A stretch of DNA of 64,000 nucleotides, from positions 1 to 64,000 of the forward strand of contig CALKXY010000002.1 in the NCBI GenBank assembly GCA_938003545.1, read 5' to 3'. Made by a program: the position numbers and the translations under genes. Below, in pieces: positions 16,763 through 27,364 of the stretch; the stretch's first letter is position 1; every line of letters begins with the position of its first letter. The notes below the pieces were generated by a model, which worked only from the letters and a program-made list of their open reading frames with translations, searched no databases and was not told where the DNA came from. The DNA is from an uncultured Caulobacterales bacterium (GTDB lineage Bacteria > Pseudomonadota > Alphaproteobacteria > Caulobacterales > Maricaulaceae).

Positions 16763-19678
16763 ATGATTCGACCTATGACCGAGACGATTTCTGCTATTCC
16801 TGAAGATACGCCCGTAAAGCGTCCTGCGAAAATTTGGCGCATTATCAGATGGCTATTTGGTATTGGTCTCGTCTTGGGACTTATCGCGGCGATTATCATT
16901 TTTGTCTTTATCGTTAAATCGACGCGCGACCTCCCTAGCGTAGAGAGCTTGTCCGAATATCAACCGCCCGTTATGTCCCGCGTTCACGCAGGCGATGGCA
17001 AACTTATTAGTGAGTTTCGGAAACAAGCGCGTGTATTCGTTCCGATTGAGACTGTGCCCGAAGCCCTGCAGCATTCCTTCGTCGCGGCGGAAGATAAGCG
17101 GTTTTACACGCATGACGGCTTTGATCCCATTGGCTTCACGCGTGCGATGAAGGCGAATATTGGTCATGTTTTGAATAAGCGCCGCATGGAAGGGGGCTCA
17201 ACCCTGACGCAACAAGTTGCGAAGAACTTCCTTGTTGGGAATGAACGTAATATCGAACGCAAAATCCGTGAGGTTGCGATTGCGCGGCGTATTGAAAAAG
17301 CGATGGATAAAGACACGATCCTCGAGCTTTACCTAAATGAGATTTACTTTGGCCGTGGCGCTTATGGCGTCGCAGCGGCGTCGCTGAACTATTTTGGCAA
17401 GCCAATGAAAGATTTAACGGTTGCTGAGATTGCCTATCTTGCCGTTTTGCCAAAAGGTCCGGCGAATTATCAAGTTGGGGACCCTGTCAAAAAAGAACGG
17501 GCGCTGCGTCGCCGCAATTATGTTCTGACGCGTATGGCGGAAGACGAATATATCACGGAAGAAGAAGCTCAGACGGCGCGAGAAACCGACATTATCGTGA
17601 CGGACCGTTTCGAAGGTGACGAATATTTGGCTGCAGAGTATTTCGTTGAAGAAGCCCGCAAGCAAATTTATCAAATGTATGGCGAAGATGAGCTATATGA
17701 AGGCGGATTGTCTATTCGCACAACGTTAGACACATCCATGCAACTAGAAGGCCGCCGCGCCCTGCGCAGAGGTTTGGAAATGATGGACCGACGTCATGGG
17801 TATCGCGGACCTCTGACGCGTCTGGACACGCTCTCAGACTGGCGCGCAAAACTGGAAGCTGTCAAACCGCCGCGTGACATTGGCGATTGGCGTATGGCTG
17901 TGGTTTTGGAAACGACTTCGAAATCTGCAGAGCTGGCATTCGCCCCTCCGGCAGATTTTCCAGAAGGGGAGGCGTTCCCTGAAAGCGATGCCAAAGGTAC
18001 GCTCGCGTTATCGGATATTCTTTGGGCTAAAAAGGCTCTCGCACGCGGCGCAGTTGGGGCAGATTTAAAGTCTGTTAAAGAGGTTGTGGCGCCGGGGGAT
18101 ATTATTCTGGTGCAGCGAAAACCTGTCAAAGCAGACGTTGATCCCTCAACTGAGTATAATCTGCGTCAAGTCCCGAAAGCAAATGGCAGTTTGATCGCAA
18201 TGGACCCGCATACAGGTCGTATCTTGGCGATGATGGGCGGCTATAGTTTTGAGCAATCCCAATTTAACCGCGCGACACAGGCAAAACGTCAGCCTGGTTC
18301 CGCATTTAAACCTTTCGTTTATGCGGCTGCATTGCAGCAAGGATTCACACCTGCAGACCAAATCCTAGACGCGCCATTTGTTATCGAGCGTAAAGATGTT
18401 GAGTGCGAAGAAAATGAGCAAGGTACATTATCATTACGCGGAGCAGTCGATGAACGCCGCGAGGATGAAGACGATGCATTCGAGGACGAATGTGAACGGT
18501 TTTATAAACCAGAAAACTACAATGCTGGTAATTTCTATGGTCTCTCGACTCTTCGTCTTGGTATTGAAAAGTCACGTAATGCGATGACAGTACGTTTGGC
18601 GAATGAAATGGGCATGGCACCCGTTATGCGTCTGTCCCGTGAGTTTGGTATCTATGACGAACCGCAGCCCGAATTGGCATGGGCTTTAGGCGCGGGCGAA
18701 ACAACATTACTGCGTTTGGCGACAGCTTACTCAACTATGATCAATGGCGGAAAGAGCGTTCAGCCTCGTATTCTGGACCGGGTTCAAGATGGAAATGGTA
18801 AAACGATTTTTAATGCTTTTGAGGCGGATTGCCCCACATGTCAGCAGGATGATTACTTTGGAGGCGAGCCGCCGAATTTGCCTGACCTTCGCCCTCAGGT
18901 CATTGACCCTGTAACAGCTTATCAGGTCACATATATAATGCAGGGCGTCGTGCAGAACGGCACAGGTGCGCGATTGAAGTCGCTGGGGCGTCCGTTAGGC
19001 GGCAAGACAGGTACGACTAATGACAGTTTGGACAACTGGTTTATGGGCTTCTCGCCTGACCTTGTTGTTGGCGTTTATGTCGGTGTCGATACGCCTGAAC
19101 AAATGGGCCGCGAGACAGGCTCAAGTTCTGCGGTTCCTATCGTTCAAGATTTTCTCGAAACGGTCTTAAAGGACCAAGCCAAAGTTCCATTCCGTATCCC
19201 TGATGGCGTAACATTGGCTCCCGTAAACCGCGTTACGGGTGAACCGTCTTATATTGGCGCGCCTGACTTTATCTTAGAAGCCTTCAAGCCAGGCACAGAA
19301 CCAAGTGTTGGCGGTTTGCGCCGTACCATTCGTGTGGGGTCTGGTACGGATTCGCTGGGTGGATTTTTTGGAGCTGATCTTCCGAAAGTTGAACCTGAAG
19401 GAACACTAAATGAGCCTGAGGAAAATGTTGAGGGCGAAACTCCGACGGAGCTAGAAAAAACGCTGGACCACCCGCAACAGGACGCCGTCGATGATGTCCG
19501 CACGCCGGGTGATAGTGTTGAGCAAGGCGAAGGTGCTGAACCTGAAGAAGGTGTTGAGGAGGGGGATACAACTGAAGCTCCTGCGCCATCGACGCCCACT
19601 TTGACCCCGCCAACTCCACCGCTTGAAGACCCTGTTGAAAAACCAGTCGAGAAAGCACTGGACGACGGTCTCTACTAA
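16763..19678 (+). CDS. Penicillin-binding protein 1A
   Basis: GT51 EDKRFYTHDGFD, GGSTLTQQVAKN; transpeptidase RQPGSAFKPFVY, KTGTT; acidic P/E-rich tail. Confidence 0.96.
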   Translation: MIRPMTETISAIPEDTPVKRPAKIWRIIRWLFGIGLVLGLIAAIIIFVFIVKSTRDLPSVESLSEYQPPVMSRVHAGDGKLISEFRKQARVFVPIETVPEALQHSFVAAEDKRFYTHDGFDPIGFTRAMKANIGHVLNKRRMEGGSTLTQQVAKNFLVGNERNIERKIREVAIARRIEKAMDKDTILELYLNEIYFGRGAYGVAAASLNYFGKPMKDLTVAEIAYLAVLPKGPANYQVGDPVKKERALRRRNYVLTRMAEDEYITEEEAQTARETDIIVTDRFEGDEYLAAEYFVEEARKQIYQMYGEDELYEGGLSIRTTLDTSMQLEGRRALRRGLEMMDRRHGYRGPLTRLDTLSDWRAKLEAVKPPRDIGDWRMAVVLETTSKSAELAFAPPADFPEGEAFPESDAKGTLALSDILWAKKALARGAVGADLKSVKEVVAPGDIILVQRKPVKADVDPSTEYNLRQVPKANGSLIAMDPHTGRILAMMGGYSFEQSQFNRATQAKRQPGSAFKPFVYAAALQQGFTPADQILDAPFVIERKDVECEENEQGTLSLRGAVDERREDEDDAFEDECERFYKPENYNAGNFYGLSTLRLGIEKSRNAMTVRLANEMGMAPVMRLSREFGIYDEPQPELAWALGAGETTLLRLATAYSTMINGGKSVQPRILDRVQDGNGKTIFNAFEADCPTCQQDDYFGGEPPNLPDLRPQVIDPVTAYQVTYIMQGVVQNGTGARLKSLGRPLGGKTGTTNDSLDNWFMGFSPDLVVGVYVGVDTPEQMGRETGSSSAVPIVQDFLETVLKDQAKVPFRIPDGVTLAPVNRVTGEPSYIGAPDFILEAFKPGTEPSVGGLRRTIRVGSGTDSLGGFFGADLPKVEPEGTLNEPEENVEGETPTELEKTLDHPQQDAVDDVRTPGDSVEQGEGAEPEEGVEEGDTTEAPAPSTPTLTPPTPPLEDPVEKPVEKALDDGLY

Positions 19679-19697
19679 CTCCATATCGGGCTCTATT

Positions 19698-20811
19698 ATG
19701 AGAGCTGATATCCTTCAAATGCAAACCGACATCGAGCAGTCTATTGAACTGCTGAGGAGGCGTCTTTGACTGGGATATTGCTGAACGCCGTCTCGCGGAA
19801 CTCAATAATCTAGCTGAAGACCCAAGCCTGTGGGACCGCCCGCAAGAGGCCCAAGCCTTGATGCAGGAACGTTCAAAGCTGGAGTCCAGTTTTGCCGCGA
19901 TCCATAAAATACAGACTGAATTGACGGAGAATGTCGAACTCGCCGAATTGGCCGAGATGGATGATGATCAAGAGTTGATTGACGCAGCAGCAGACGCTCT
20001 CGTCAAAACAAAAGCCGCGGCAGATGCGGCTGAGCTGATTGCGCTTATGAGCGGTGAAGCGGATGCGAATAATTGCTTTGTCGAAATTCATCCGGGTGCT
20101 GGTGGTACAGAGGCGCAGGATTGGGCTGAAATGGTGCTGCGGATGTATATGCGTTGGGCCAATTCACGGGGTATGAAAACGGAATTACTGGAAGCCCAAG
20201 ATGGCGACGGGGCTGGCATCAAATCGGCGACTTTGCGTATCAAAGGCGAGAACGCTTTTGGTTGGATGAAAACGGAATCTGGCGTGCATAGGCTCGTCCG
20301 TATTTCACCCTATGACAGCTCTGCGCGCCGCCATACGAGTTTCGCATCGGTTTGGGTTTTTCCTGAAATTGATGACACGATTGAAATTGATATTGATGAG
20401 AGCGATTGCCGCGTTGATACGTATCGTGCGTCGGGCGCAGGCGGTCAGCATATCAACAAAACCGACTCGGCCGTGCGGATTACGCATGAACCCTCTGGTA
20501 TTGTCGTGCAGTGCCAATCTGATCGCAGCCAACATAAAAACCGCTCTCAAGCGTGGGATATGTTGCGAGCGCGGCTCTACGAAGAAGAGCTTCGAAAGCG
20601 CGAAGAAGAAGCGCAATCTTTAGCGGATAGTAAGACGGATATTGGTTGGGGGCATCAAATCCGAAGTTATGTTTTGCAACCCTATCAAATGGTCAAAGAT
20701 CTTCGCACAGGTGTAGAGACATCTGACACATCGGGCGTACTGGACGGTAAGCTGGATGACTTTATGGCAGCTGCGTTGAGTGCCCGCGTCGGAACCGATG
20801 CAGACAAATAA
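19698..20811 (+). CDS. prfB: Peptide chain release factor 2, programmed +1 frameshift at 19764-19770
   Basis: 0-frame [23 protein letters not shown] then CTT TGA C at 19764-19770, preceded by AGGAGG; +1 frame continues [39 protein letters not shown] in the main ORF. Confidence 0.96.
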
Positions 20812-20845
20812 ACAGATCGGAACCGACGCGGATAAATAAACAGGC
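20790..20845 (+). repeat. 28-bp tandem duplication across the prfB stop codon
   Basis: CGGAACCGATGCAGACAAATAAACAGAT / CGGAACCGACGCGGATAAATAAACAGGC, 23/28 identical; all five differences are transitions. Confidence 0.9.
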
Positions 20846-20863
20846 CGAAGTCGGCGTAGTGGT

Positions 20864-21841
20864 TTAAGCCGCGTCCAGTAATGGCCGTAGACTGACGTCA
20901 ATATCAGGACATTCGGCACGAATGAAGTCGAGCAGGGCACGTTCATTCGAGTCGATCTCGCCGTCTGCCTTCAAGGCTTTGACTAACCAATCTGCTTCAT
21001 AGGCTGTGATCTGCTCGGCCATATCCGTGCCTTGAGCCTCTAATATTGCGAAGCCGCCTGTTTTGTCTTTTGATTTTGCACCTAAAACCTCTTTGAAAGC
21101 ATCGATTATATCTCTAGCGGAAAGACGGAATTTAAGACCTTCTCCATTTGTCAGCCACGCTTCGCGGCGCTGAGCTTCTGCGTAATCAATTTTTTTCGGG
21201 GCTGCGATCATCATCAGATGGTTTGCAATCGCGTTGACAAAGAAACGTTGCCATGCGGGATCATTATCCTTGCCTTTGGTGGCTTCATTCAAGGCAAAGA
21301 TGGCTTCGGCTTCCATGCGCGTAATGCCCATGCCTCCGTCGCCGCCCATGCTGTAGAATATCTGTTGTAAGAGCGCGACTTCTGCTGCGCCAATAACGCC
21401 GGGGGTCAGCATGTTTTGACCCACGCGGCCTGATCCGTCCAATACGGCTTTTTGCACTTGTTTGAGCGCATAGGCTTCTAAACGCTCACCTGGGACGTCT
21501 GCGACTTTCATAACATTCATCAAAAGACGAAGCTCTGTGTCTGTTTCAACAACGCCGTCATGGTCAATACGCGCGATCAACCATGCTGCCATGGCATCAT
21601 TGATGTAGCCCTCAGGTTGCCCTTGATGGACGAGGTAACTTGTCGTGACCAAGACGAAATAATCTGCCCAGTCATCAGGTTTCTTTGTCACGGTGTTGAG
21701 GGCGAAGAGGCTATCGGCTTCGCGGGCATCAATTTTCATATCCGCGCCAAACGCACGGCGTAGCGTTAGCAATTGCGCATCGGACATTTCGTCATGTGCC
21801 TGAATATCGGCTATTAGCTGGCTTGTATCTCTAGTTGGCAT
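20864..21841 (-). CDS. Hypothetical protein
   Basis: 325-aa ORF with good coding character; two internally similar segments (DAREADSLFALNTVTKKPDDWADYFV / TRMEAEAIFALNEATKGKDNDPAWQRFFV). Confidence 0.75.
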   Translation of the reverse strand: MPTRDTSQLIADIQAHDEMSDAQLLTLRRAFGADMKIDAREADSLFALNTVTKKPDDWADYFVLVTTSYLVHQGQPEGYINDAMAAWLIARIDHDGVVETDTELRLLMNVMKVADVPGERLEAYALKQVQKAVLDGSGRVGQNMLTPGVIGAAEVALLQQIFYSMGGDGGMGITRMEAEAIFALNEATKGKDNDPAWQRFFVNAIANHLMMIAAPKKIDYAEAQRREAWLTNGEGLKFRLSARDIIDAFKEVLGAKSKDKTGGFAILEAQGTDMAEQITAYEADWLVKALKADGEIDSNERALLDFIRAECPDIDVSLRPLLDAA

Positions 21842-21898
21842 GTTGGCCCCTCACGTCGAATTTAGTTAAGAGCCTATCTGAAATTGCTAAATATCCCG

Positions 21899-22414
21899 CT
21901 AACGCGTGTTCCACGTAAATGGGACTACGGAATTTAGCCAATTTTGTGTAGGTTTCGGACCATTCATATCAAAGCGAAGAGCCTCCGCTCCTGAGTTAAC
22001 GAGGAACCAATCCTGCAAAAGATCGGCTTGTTTTTCTGTCGGATAGTCATCGAATTTTGCGTCAGGTTTTACCGCATAATTATATCGCCAATTTCGAGGG
22101 TCGATGAGATAGCGTAGGGCCGTTAATCGTCCCGTTTCATATTGCCAAACATGACAAAGTTCGTGAACGAGTAACGACTGACTGACGAGAGTTTTACGTG
22201 TGAAGTCGAGGGGGAAGTTCTGCCAATATAGGGTCGAGCCACGACACACGATTTTATGCCTTGCGAATGGGTTATGTGCCCGATCGATGAGCTGCACAGA
22301 GGTTATATCGAATGATTTTGTGAATCCGTCGGGTAGGGCATTGATTTCATGCGAGGTGAGAGTGCGGGAACTGTTGGACATGCCTAAGAGTGCCAAGCGG
22401 TGCGGGATTGGCAA
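21899..22414 (-). CDS. Hypothetical protein with HExxH-like zinc motif
   Basis: LLVHELCHVWQYETGRL; resembles the zinc site of putative metallopeptidase/DUF4157-type proteins. Confidence 0.65.
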   Translation of the reverse strand: MPIPHRLALLGMSNSSRTLTSHEINALPDGFTKSFDITSVQLIDRAHNPFARHKIVCRGSTLYWQNFPLDFTRKTLVSQSLLVHELCHVWQYETGRLTALRYLIDPRNWRYNYAVKPDAKFDDYPTEKQADLLQDWFLVNSGAEALRFDMNGPKPTQNWLNSVVPFTWNTR

Positions 22415-22442
22415 GTAAAAATCTGATTACCTATTGCGCAAC

Positions 22443-22474
22443 AAAAAAGCCGCCTCGAATGAGACGGCCTTTTA
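22443..22474 (-). terminator. Terminator downstream of rpsU
   Basis: Minus strand GGCCGTCTCATTCGAGGCGGCTTTTTT. Confidence 0.75.
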
Positions 22475-22497
22475 TTTGGCTTTTGAGCGCGGCTCGC

Positions 22498-22734
22498 CTA
22501 GCGGCGGCGCGGCTTCTTCTTTGAAGGGATAAGGCCTTCGATTTGGGCGCGTTTGCGAGCCAATTTGCGGGAACGACGCACAGCTTCAGCTTGCTCGCGG
22601 ACGCGTTTTTCGGATGGCTTTTCGTAATGCTTGCGCGCTTTAATTTCGCGCAGGATGCCTTCGTTTTGCATCTTTTTCTTAAGAGCGCGGAGCGCCTGGT
22701 CCACATTGTTCTGACGGACGTAGATTTCAACCAT
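22498..22734 (-). CDS. rpsU: 30S ribosomal protein S21
   Basis: [57 protein letters not shown]. Confidence 0.95.
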   Translation of the reverse strand: MVEIYVRQNNVDQALRALKKKMQNEGILREIKARKHYEKPSEKRVREQAEAVRRSRKLARKRAQIEGLIPSKKKPRRR

Positions 22735-22919
22735 ATCGAGTTTTCTCGTATTTCGTGTTCAAAAGCCAAAAAGCCCCGCATTGGTCGCAGGGCCCTTTAA
22801 GTTGGGCGTTACCTATAGGCTCCAATCGGTCTCGTAAAGGGTGGATTTGCACCCCAAGAGATAGAAAAGAGACGCAAAAGAGCGTGTCACGGCAGGTTTT
22901 CTCCTCCATATCCTATCCT

Positions 22920-23873
22920 ATGAACTTTGACGCCCCATATTTCGTTTCCAATGATTCCTTCCAGATCGCGACTTATACGGCTGGACCTGAAGATGGTCCG
23001 CCGATTATACTGGTCCATGGGTGGCCTGAAATCGCCTATAGTTGGAAGAACACGGTGCCCGCTTTGGTCGCGGCTGGGCATCGCGTTATTGCCTTTGACC
23101 TGCGCGGGTTTGGCCGCTCATCTGCGCCGCTCGATCCTGTGCACTATGCTATGCCGCAACTTGTGTCTGATATTGAAGCCGTCATGGATGGGCATGGTAT
23201 TAGTGAGGCCATTATCTGTGGTCATGACTGGGGTGGATCGATTGTGTGGCATGCTGCGCGTATGATCTCGCACCGCGTTAAGGCGGTTATCGGAATTTGC
23301 GTGCCGCACACGTCGCGCGCGCCTGCACCGCCGCTCAAAATTATTGAGAAACGCTTTGGGCCTAAACATTATTTTCTAGAGTTTCGGGATCGAGGGCCTG
23401 AAGTGGCAAAGATGTTTGCGAAAGACCCAGATGGGTTTTTCCGCCTCATGTTCCGCTCGACACCCGCTGGGGCGAAAGCGGATGAGACATTCACCTATAT
23501 TCCAACGCAGTTCGAACGCTTCCTATCCGAAGGCTCGCCGCAGCTACGCGGAGTGGTTCTGCCTGACGATGATCGAAAGCATTTTGTTGAGGCTTATATG
23601 CGGACGGGCTTTGAGACGGGGATGAACCTCTATCGAAATATCGACGTGAATTGGCACTTGGCCGAAGGTCTGAGCGACCGAATTACGCAACCTGTGTTAA
23701 TGGTGAGTCCAGAGGGGGATCTCCTCTTGCCGCCTGAACTGACAGGGCCAATGGTCAAGATGTGTCCCGACCTTGAACGCGTGAATATTCCTGATTGTGC
23801 CCATTGGGCTATGTGGGATGCTCCTGAGGCGCTGAACGGTGCAATAGTAGAGTGGTTAGGGCGGCGATTTTAG
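22920..23873 (+). CDS. Alpha/beta hydrolase (epoxide hydrolase-like)
   Basis: PPIILVHGWPEIAYSWKN, RGFGRSSAP, GHDWGGSIVW, CAHWAMWDAPE; start set at 22920. Confidence 0.92.
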   Translation: MNFDAPYFVSNDSFQIATYTAGPEDGPPIILVHGWPEIAYSWKNTVPALVAAGHRVIAFDLRGFGRSSAPLDPVHYAMPQLVSDIEAVMDGHGISEAIICGHDWGGSIVWHAARMISHRVKAVIGICVPHTSRAPAPPLKIIEKRFGPKHYFLEFRDRGPEVAKMFAKDPDGFFRLMFRSTPAGAKADETFTYIPTQFERFLSEGSPQLRGVVLPDDDRKHFVEAYMRTGFETGMNLYRNIDVNWHLAEGLSDRITQPVLMVSPEGDLLLPPELTGPMVKMCPDLERVNIPDCAHWAMWDAPEALNGAIVEWLGRRF

Positions 23874-23904
23874 TGTGTACGCTCTTCATTCGAGTTTTAA
23901 CGAA

Positions 23905-23935
23905 AAAGCCGCTCCCGTAAGAGAGCGGCTTTGTT
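23905..23935 (+). terminator. Rho-independent terminator
   Basis: AAAGCCGCTC-CCGTAAGA-GAGCGGCTTT followed by GTT; perfect 10-bp stem. Confidence 0.85.
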
Positions 23936-24014
23936 ATTTCAGAGGTTGGGTTTACCGAACCTATACAATGTGGGCACCGGCGAGCCAGGCTCGCGTCGGT
24001 GTGTCTCTCAATGG

Positions 24015-27000
24015 CTACTTTTCCCAGTAGTAAGGTAAGCGTTTCTTATCACCAGTGATGACTTCGTTCATTGTATCGGCCTCATAGAGACGTCCGCCGA
24101 TCATGACATGTTCGATCTTATCCGTGTTGCGGATATCGTCCAGCGGGTTGTCGGATAGGATAACGAGGTCAGCGAGTTTGCCGACTTCCAGCGAACCAAT
24201 GTCTTTATAAAAACCAAGATGACGCGCAGGTTCTGTTGTGGCCGTCTGTAGGGCCTGTAGATTGCTCATGCCGCCGCGCGTAAAGCTCCACATTTCCCAA
24301 TGAGCCGCAAGACCTTCGCGTTGACCATGTGCGCCGATGGAGACAGGCACGCCCGCTTCCATCAGTTTCTTGGACACAGCCGCAGCGGCCGCATCTGCAT
24401 AATCCGCATCTGGCGCAGTTTCGCGGCGAACGGATTGAGCTCTTAACATCGCTGGGGGCGTGTGGGCAGATAGGATCGGGTGTTTCCACACGTCCTCACG
24501 GGCATAATAATAGCTCTCGCCGCGAATGCCACCATAGGTCACGGCAAGTGTTGGCGTATAGGCAACATTGGTTTGGCTGAACATCTGAACCACATCATCA
24601 TAGATGAATTCCTGCGGCAGGTTATGTTCAACCGACGTATTGCCGTCTTGGACCAGCGACATATCCATATGATAGAGCGAGCCACCTTCCGCGACGACAA
24701 TCAGATTTTCGTCACGCGCCGCTTTGACGACTTGCTGGCGTTGGTCACGGCGCGGTTGATTATAGTTCTTTACGCCATGCGCGCCTTGTTCTTTCAAACG
24801 GGACACATGTTCGCGCGCGTCCTCTTCCGATTGAATATTCGCAAAGAAGCCGGGAGCTTTCGCGCCGTAAATGACTTCGCCTGTGGAATATGTTCTTGGC
24901 GCGAGCAGCATGCCTGCGCGCTGCATTTCTCCCGCAGCAAAGATTTCACTGGCGCGTGAAGATGGATCGAAAATGGTTGTGACGCCTAATGCGAGCGTCG
25001 CGACAGCTTCCCAATTTTGTTGTGGGATCAACTCATCCGTGCCTTGGGGACCGTGCGCGTGAGCGTCGATAAAGCCCGGGACGATTGTTTTGCCGTCAAG
25101 GTCAACCGTTTCCGCGCCACGCGGGGCACGCAGATCTTTGCCGATTTTGACGATCCGATCACCTTCAATCAGAATATCGGCTTCTTCCATAACGCCGCCC
25201 TCTTCATCAGACATGCTGATGATCGTGGCATTGGTCAGCAGGACAGTGGTGTTCGGCGTGTCTTTTTTGACTTTATAGGAAATTGATGTCCCGTTTGTGA
25301 CGGGTTCGAAGTCTTCATTCATCATTTCGTCTAAAGATGCTGAGAACACATCTGCGCCAAGGGACCAATGCAATGTTCCGTCGGTTGACCAGCTCGGATA
25401 TGTTGCGCCGCCTTCGCTGACTTTCACAACGGGAAGTTCTCCCGTTTTCATGCCTGTCCCAATATTTTGCGGTCCAGACAGAAGCGGCATGACGAAGAGA
25501 TTATAGTTTTCACGAAACGCGACATGTTTGCCGTCAGGCGCGACGAGGTAGGTCTGTGCCATTTTTGATGAAGCATGTGCGCGTTCGTCATCGCCGAGCA
25601 AGTTAGTTGAAACGAGTGTGCTCTTGCTGTCGATTTGTTTGGTGAAGAAGACGCGAAGGTCATCGCCGTCAAAATGCGGGTCGCTGCCAGACTTCGCAAT
25701 TCGCATAGGTTCCCCGCCGTCAAGGGCGGTGACATATATGCCGGGCGCATCCGTGTAGGTTGGCGCGGTTAAGGCAGAGCCACCACCTTTTTCAAATGTC
25801 AGATAGTCTCCCGATGGCGATAGGCGTGGACGTTTGTAATGCCCGGGTTGATCGGTATGGGTTGTGATGTCCCCAGAGGCCACATCTATGGTGTGGATTG
25901 CGCCGAGTTCTGCATCGGTCCACGTCGTGAAAGCCACGCGCTTTCCGTCGCGAGACCAGCTCGGGTACAGCTCGCGGACGTCTTTAGGCAGTTTCGTCAG
26001 GTTTTTGATACGGCCACTGGCCATGTTTCGCAGATAGAGTTTGCCCAGAGATTCAAAGACAACGGATTTTCCGTCAGGGCTAGTTTGCGCAAAGCGGGGC
26101 ATACGGATATTAAATTCATCTGGCGCGACGTCCACGTTCGGTCGCGGAGCGTCCATAACTGTGCGGGTGTCGCGTACCTTGAACGGGATTTCTTTGAACG
26201 CGCCGCTTTCGATATCCAGGTGATGAATTTTGCCTTTGGCCCAGAAATAGATGGCCGACCCATCGGGAGACCAGTCCATATTTGGGTACATGCCTTGCAC
26301 GCCCCATGTTTCCTGCATGTCCTGATCAAGGTTGTCGAAGATCATCGTTTCTTCGCCAGACTCTAAATCTTTTAAGAACAGCTTGGATCGGGCTTCGACG
26401 CGTTTAACAAAAGCGAGTGATTTTCCGTCAGGCGAGGGCGCGCCGCGCACTGCGCCGCCATATCCACCCGCCGCCGTTGAAATTTCGCCTGTTTCCATAT
26501 CGTATTCTTTGATCTGGAAAAGCTCTGTGTGGCTATTTTGGGCGTAGACGAATGTTCCGCCGGATGTTGTGTTTTGTGTGTAATAGATCGATTTCCCATC
26601 CGGCGCGAAGATAGGTTCGCCAAGTTCCTTCTGGTGCGTCTCAGATGGCTTTTTGACGAGCTGTACGCCGCTGCCACCTTTGGTGTGGTAAAGCCAGATT
26701 TCGCCAGTCCCTAAGGACCGCGACGTCGTGAAATGCTTCTTTGCTGCGATATATGTGCCGTCTGGTGACCATGTCGGGTTATTAATCAGGCGAAATTTTT
26801 CTTTCGTGATCTGGCGAGCGTTTTCGCCGTCCACATCCATGACCCAAATGTTGTCGCCGCCCGCGCGGTCAGACGTAAAAGCGATTTCCGTGCCGTCGGG
26901 AGAGAAGCGTGGTTGCATATCCCATCCCATGCCTGAGGCAATGTTTTTGGCCGTGCCGCCTTTGGCTGGCATCGTGTAAATATCGCCAAGGAGGTCAAAG

Positions 27001-27284
27001 GCAATTGTTTTTCCGTCCGGCGAAACATCAAGGCTCATCCATGTGCCTTCTTGGACATTGATTTTGATTTCGCGCTTGTCTCCCGGTGGGTTTGTCACGT
27101 CCCATTTGGCTTTGTCAGTCTCGTCAGTCTTCTGCGCATCAGCAAAAGATGAAGCTGCAAATACCACAGCTGTTGTAAGCGCGATCGTGGAGAGTAATGC
27201 TGTTTTGAGGGTCATATCAGGCCTTGGAGGATTTGGTTTTGCCGTAGTGTGGCGTGAAGGCTGAGGTAAATCATGCCTTTTCAC
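24015..27284 (-). CDS. Amidohydrolase with N-terminal TolB/PD40 beta-propeller repeats
   Basis: Repeated SPDGTEIAFTSDRAGGDNIW-type units, then FIDAHAHGPQG amidohydrolase; near the N-terminus a stretch resembling a signal peptide. Confidence 0.93.
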   Translation of the reverse strand: MKRHDLPQPSRHTTAKPNPPRPDMTLKTALLSTIALTTAVVFAASSFADAQKTDETDKAKWDVTNPPGDKREIKINVQEGTWMSLDVSPDGKTIAFDLLGDIYTMPAKGGTAKNIASGMGWDMQPRFSPDGTEIAFTSDRAGGDNIWVMDVDGENARQITKEKFRLINNPTWSPDGTYIAAKKHFTTSRSLGTGEIWLYHTKGGSGVQLVKKPSETHQKELGEPIFAPDGKSIYYTQNTTSGGTFVYAQNSHTELFQIKEYDMETGEISTAAGGYGGAVRGAPSPDGKSLAFVKRVEARSKLFLKDLESGEETMIFDNLDQDMQETWGVQGMYPNMDWSPDGSAIYFWAKGKIHHLDIESGAFKEIPFKVRDTRTVMDAPRPNVDVAPDEFNIRMPRFAQTSPDGKSVVFESLGKLYLRNMASGRIKNLTKLPKDVRELYPSWSRDGKRVAFTTWTDAELGAIHTIDVASGDITTHTDQPGHYKRPRLSPSGDYLTFEKGGGSALTAPTYTDAPGIYVTALDGGEPMRIAKSGSDPHFDGDDLRVFFTKQIDSKSTLVSTNLLGDDERAHASSKMAQTYLVAPDGKHVAFRENYNLFVMPLLSGPQNIGTGMKTGELPVVKVSEGGATYPSWSTDGTLHWSLGADVFSASLDEMMNEDFEPVTNGTSISYKVKKDTPNTTVLLTNATIISMSDEEGGVMEEADILIEGDRIVKIGKDLRAPRGAETVDLDGKTIVPGFIDAHAHGPQGTDELIPQQNWEAVATLALGVTTIFDPSSRASEIFAAGEMQRAGMLLAPRTYSTGEVIYGAKAPGFFANIQSEEDAREHVSRLKEQGAHGVKNYNQPRRDQRQQVVKAARDENLIVVAEGGSLYHMDMSLVQDGNTSVEHNLPQEFIYDDVVQMFSQTNVAYTPTLAVTYGGIRGESYYYAREDVWKHPILSAHTPPAMLRAQSVRRETAPDADYADAAAAAVSKKLMEAGVPVSIGAHGQREGLAAHWEMWSFTRGGMSNLQALQTATTEPARHLGFYKDIGSLEVGKLADLVILSDNPLDDIRNTDKIEHVMIGGRLYEADTMNEVITGDKKRLPYYWEK

Positions 27285-27364
27285 CTAAGAGGGGAAATTA
27301 AACGTTAGGACAAATTGAGCGGATCAAAGTCTTCTCACGTAAATAGGGAGAAGAGATTAATCTC

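Noticed and set aside
22800-22870. Possible tRNA 3' half on the minus strand (GGGTGCAAATCCACCC)
   Set aside because: Loop has 6 nt, lacks the TTC motif, and no cloverleaf or acceptor stem could be built.
22755-22919. N-terminal extension of the alpha/beta hydrolase
   Set aside because: Overlaps the rpsU leader hairpin; hydrolase homology begins at MNFDAPYF (22920).
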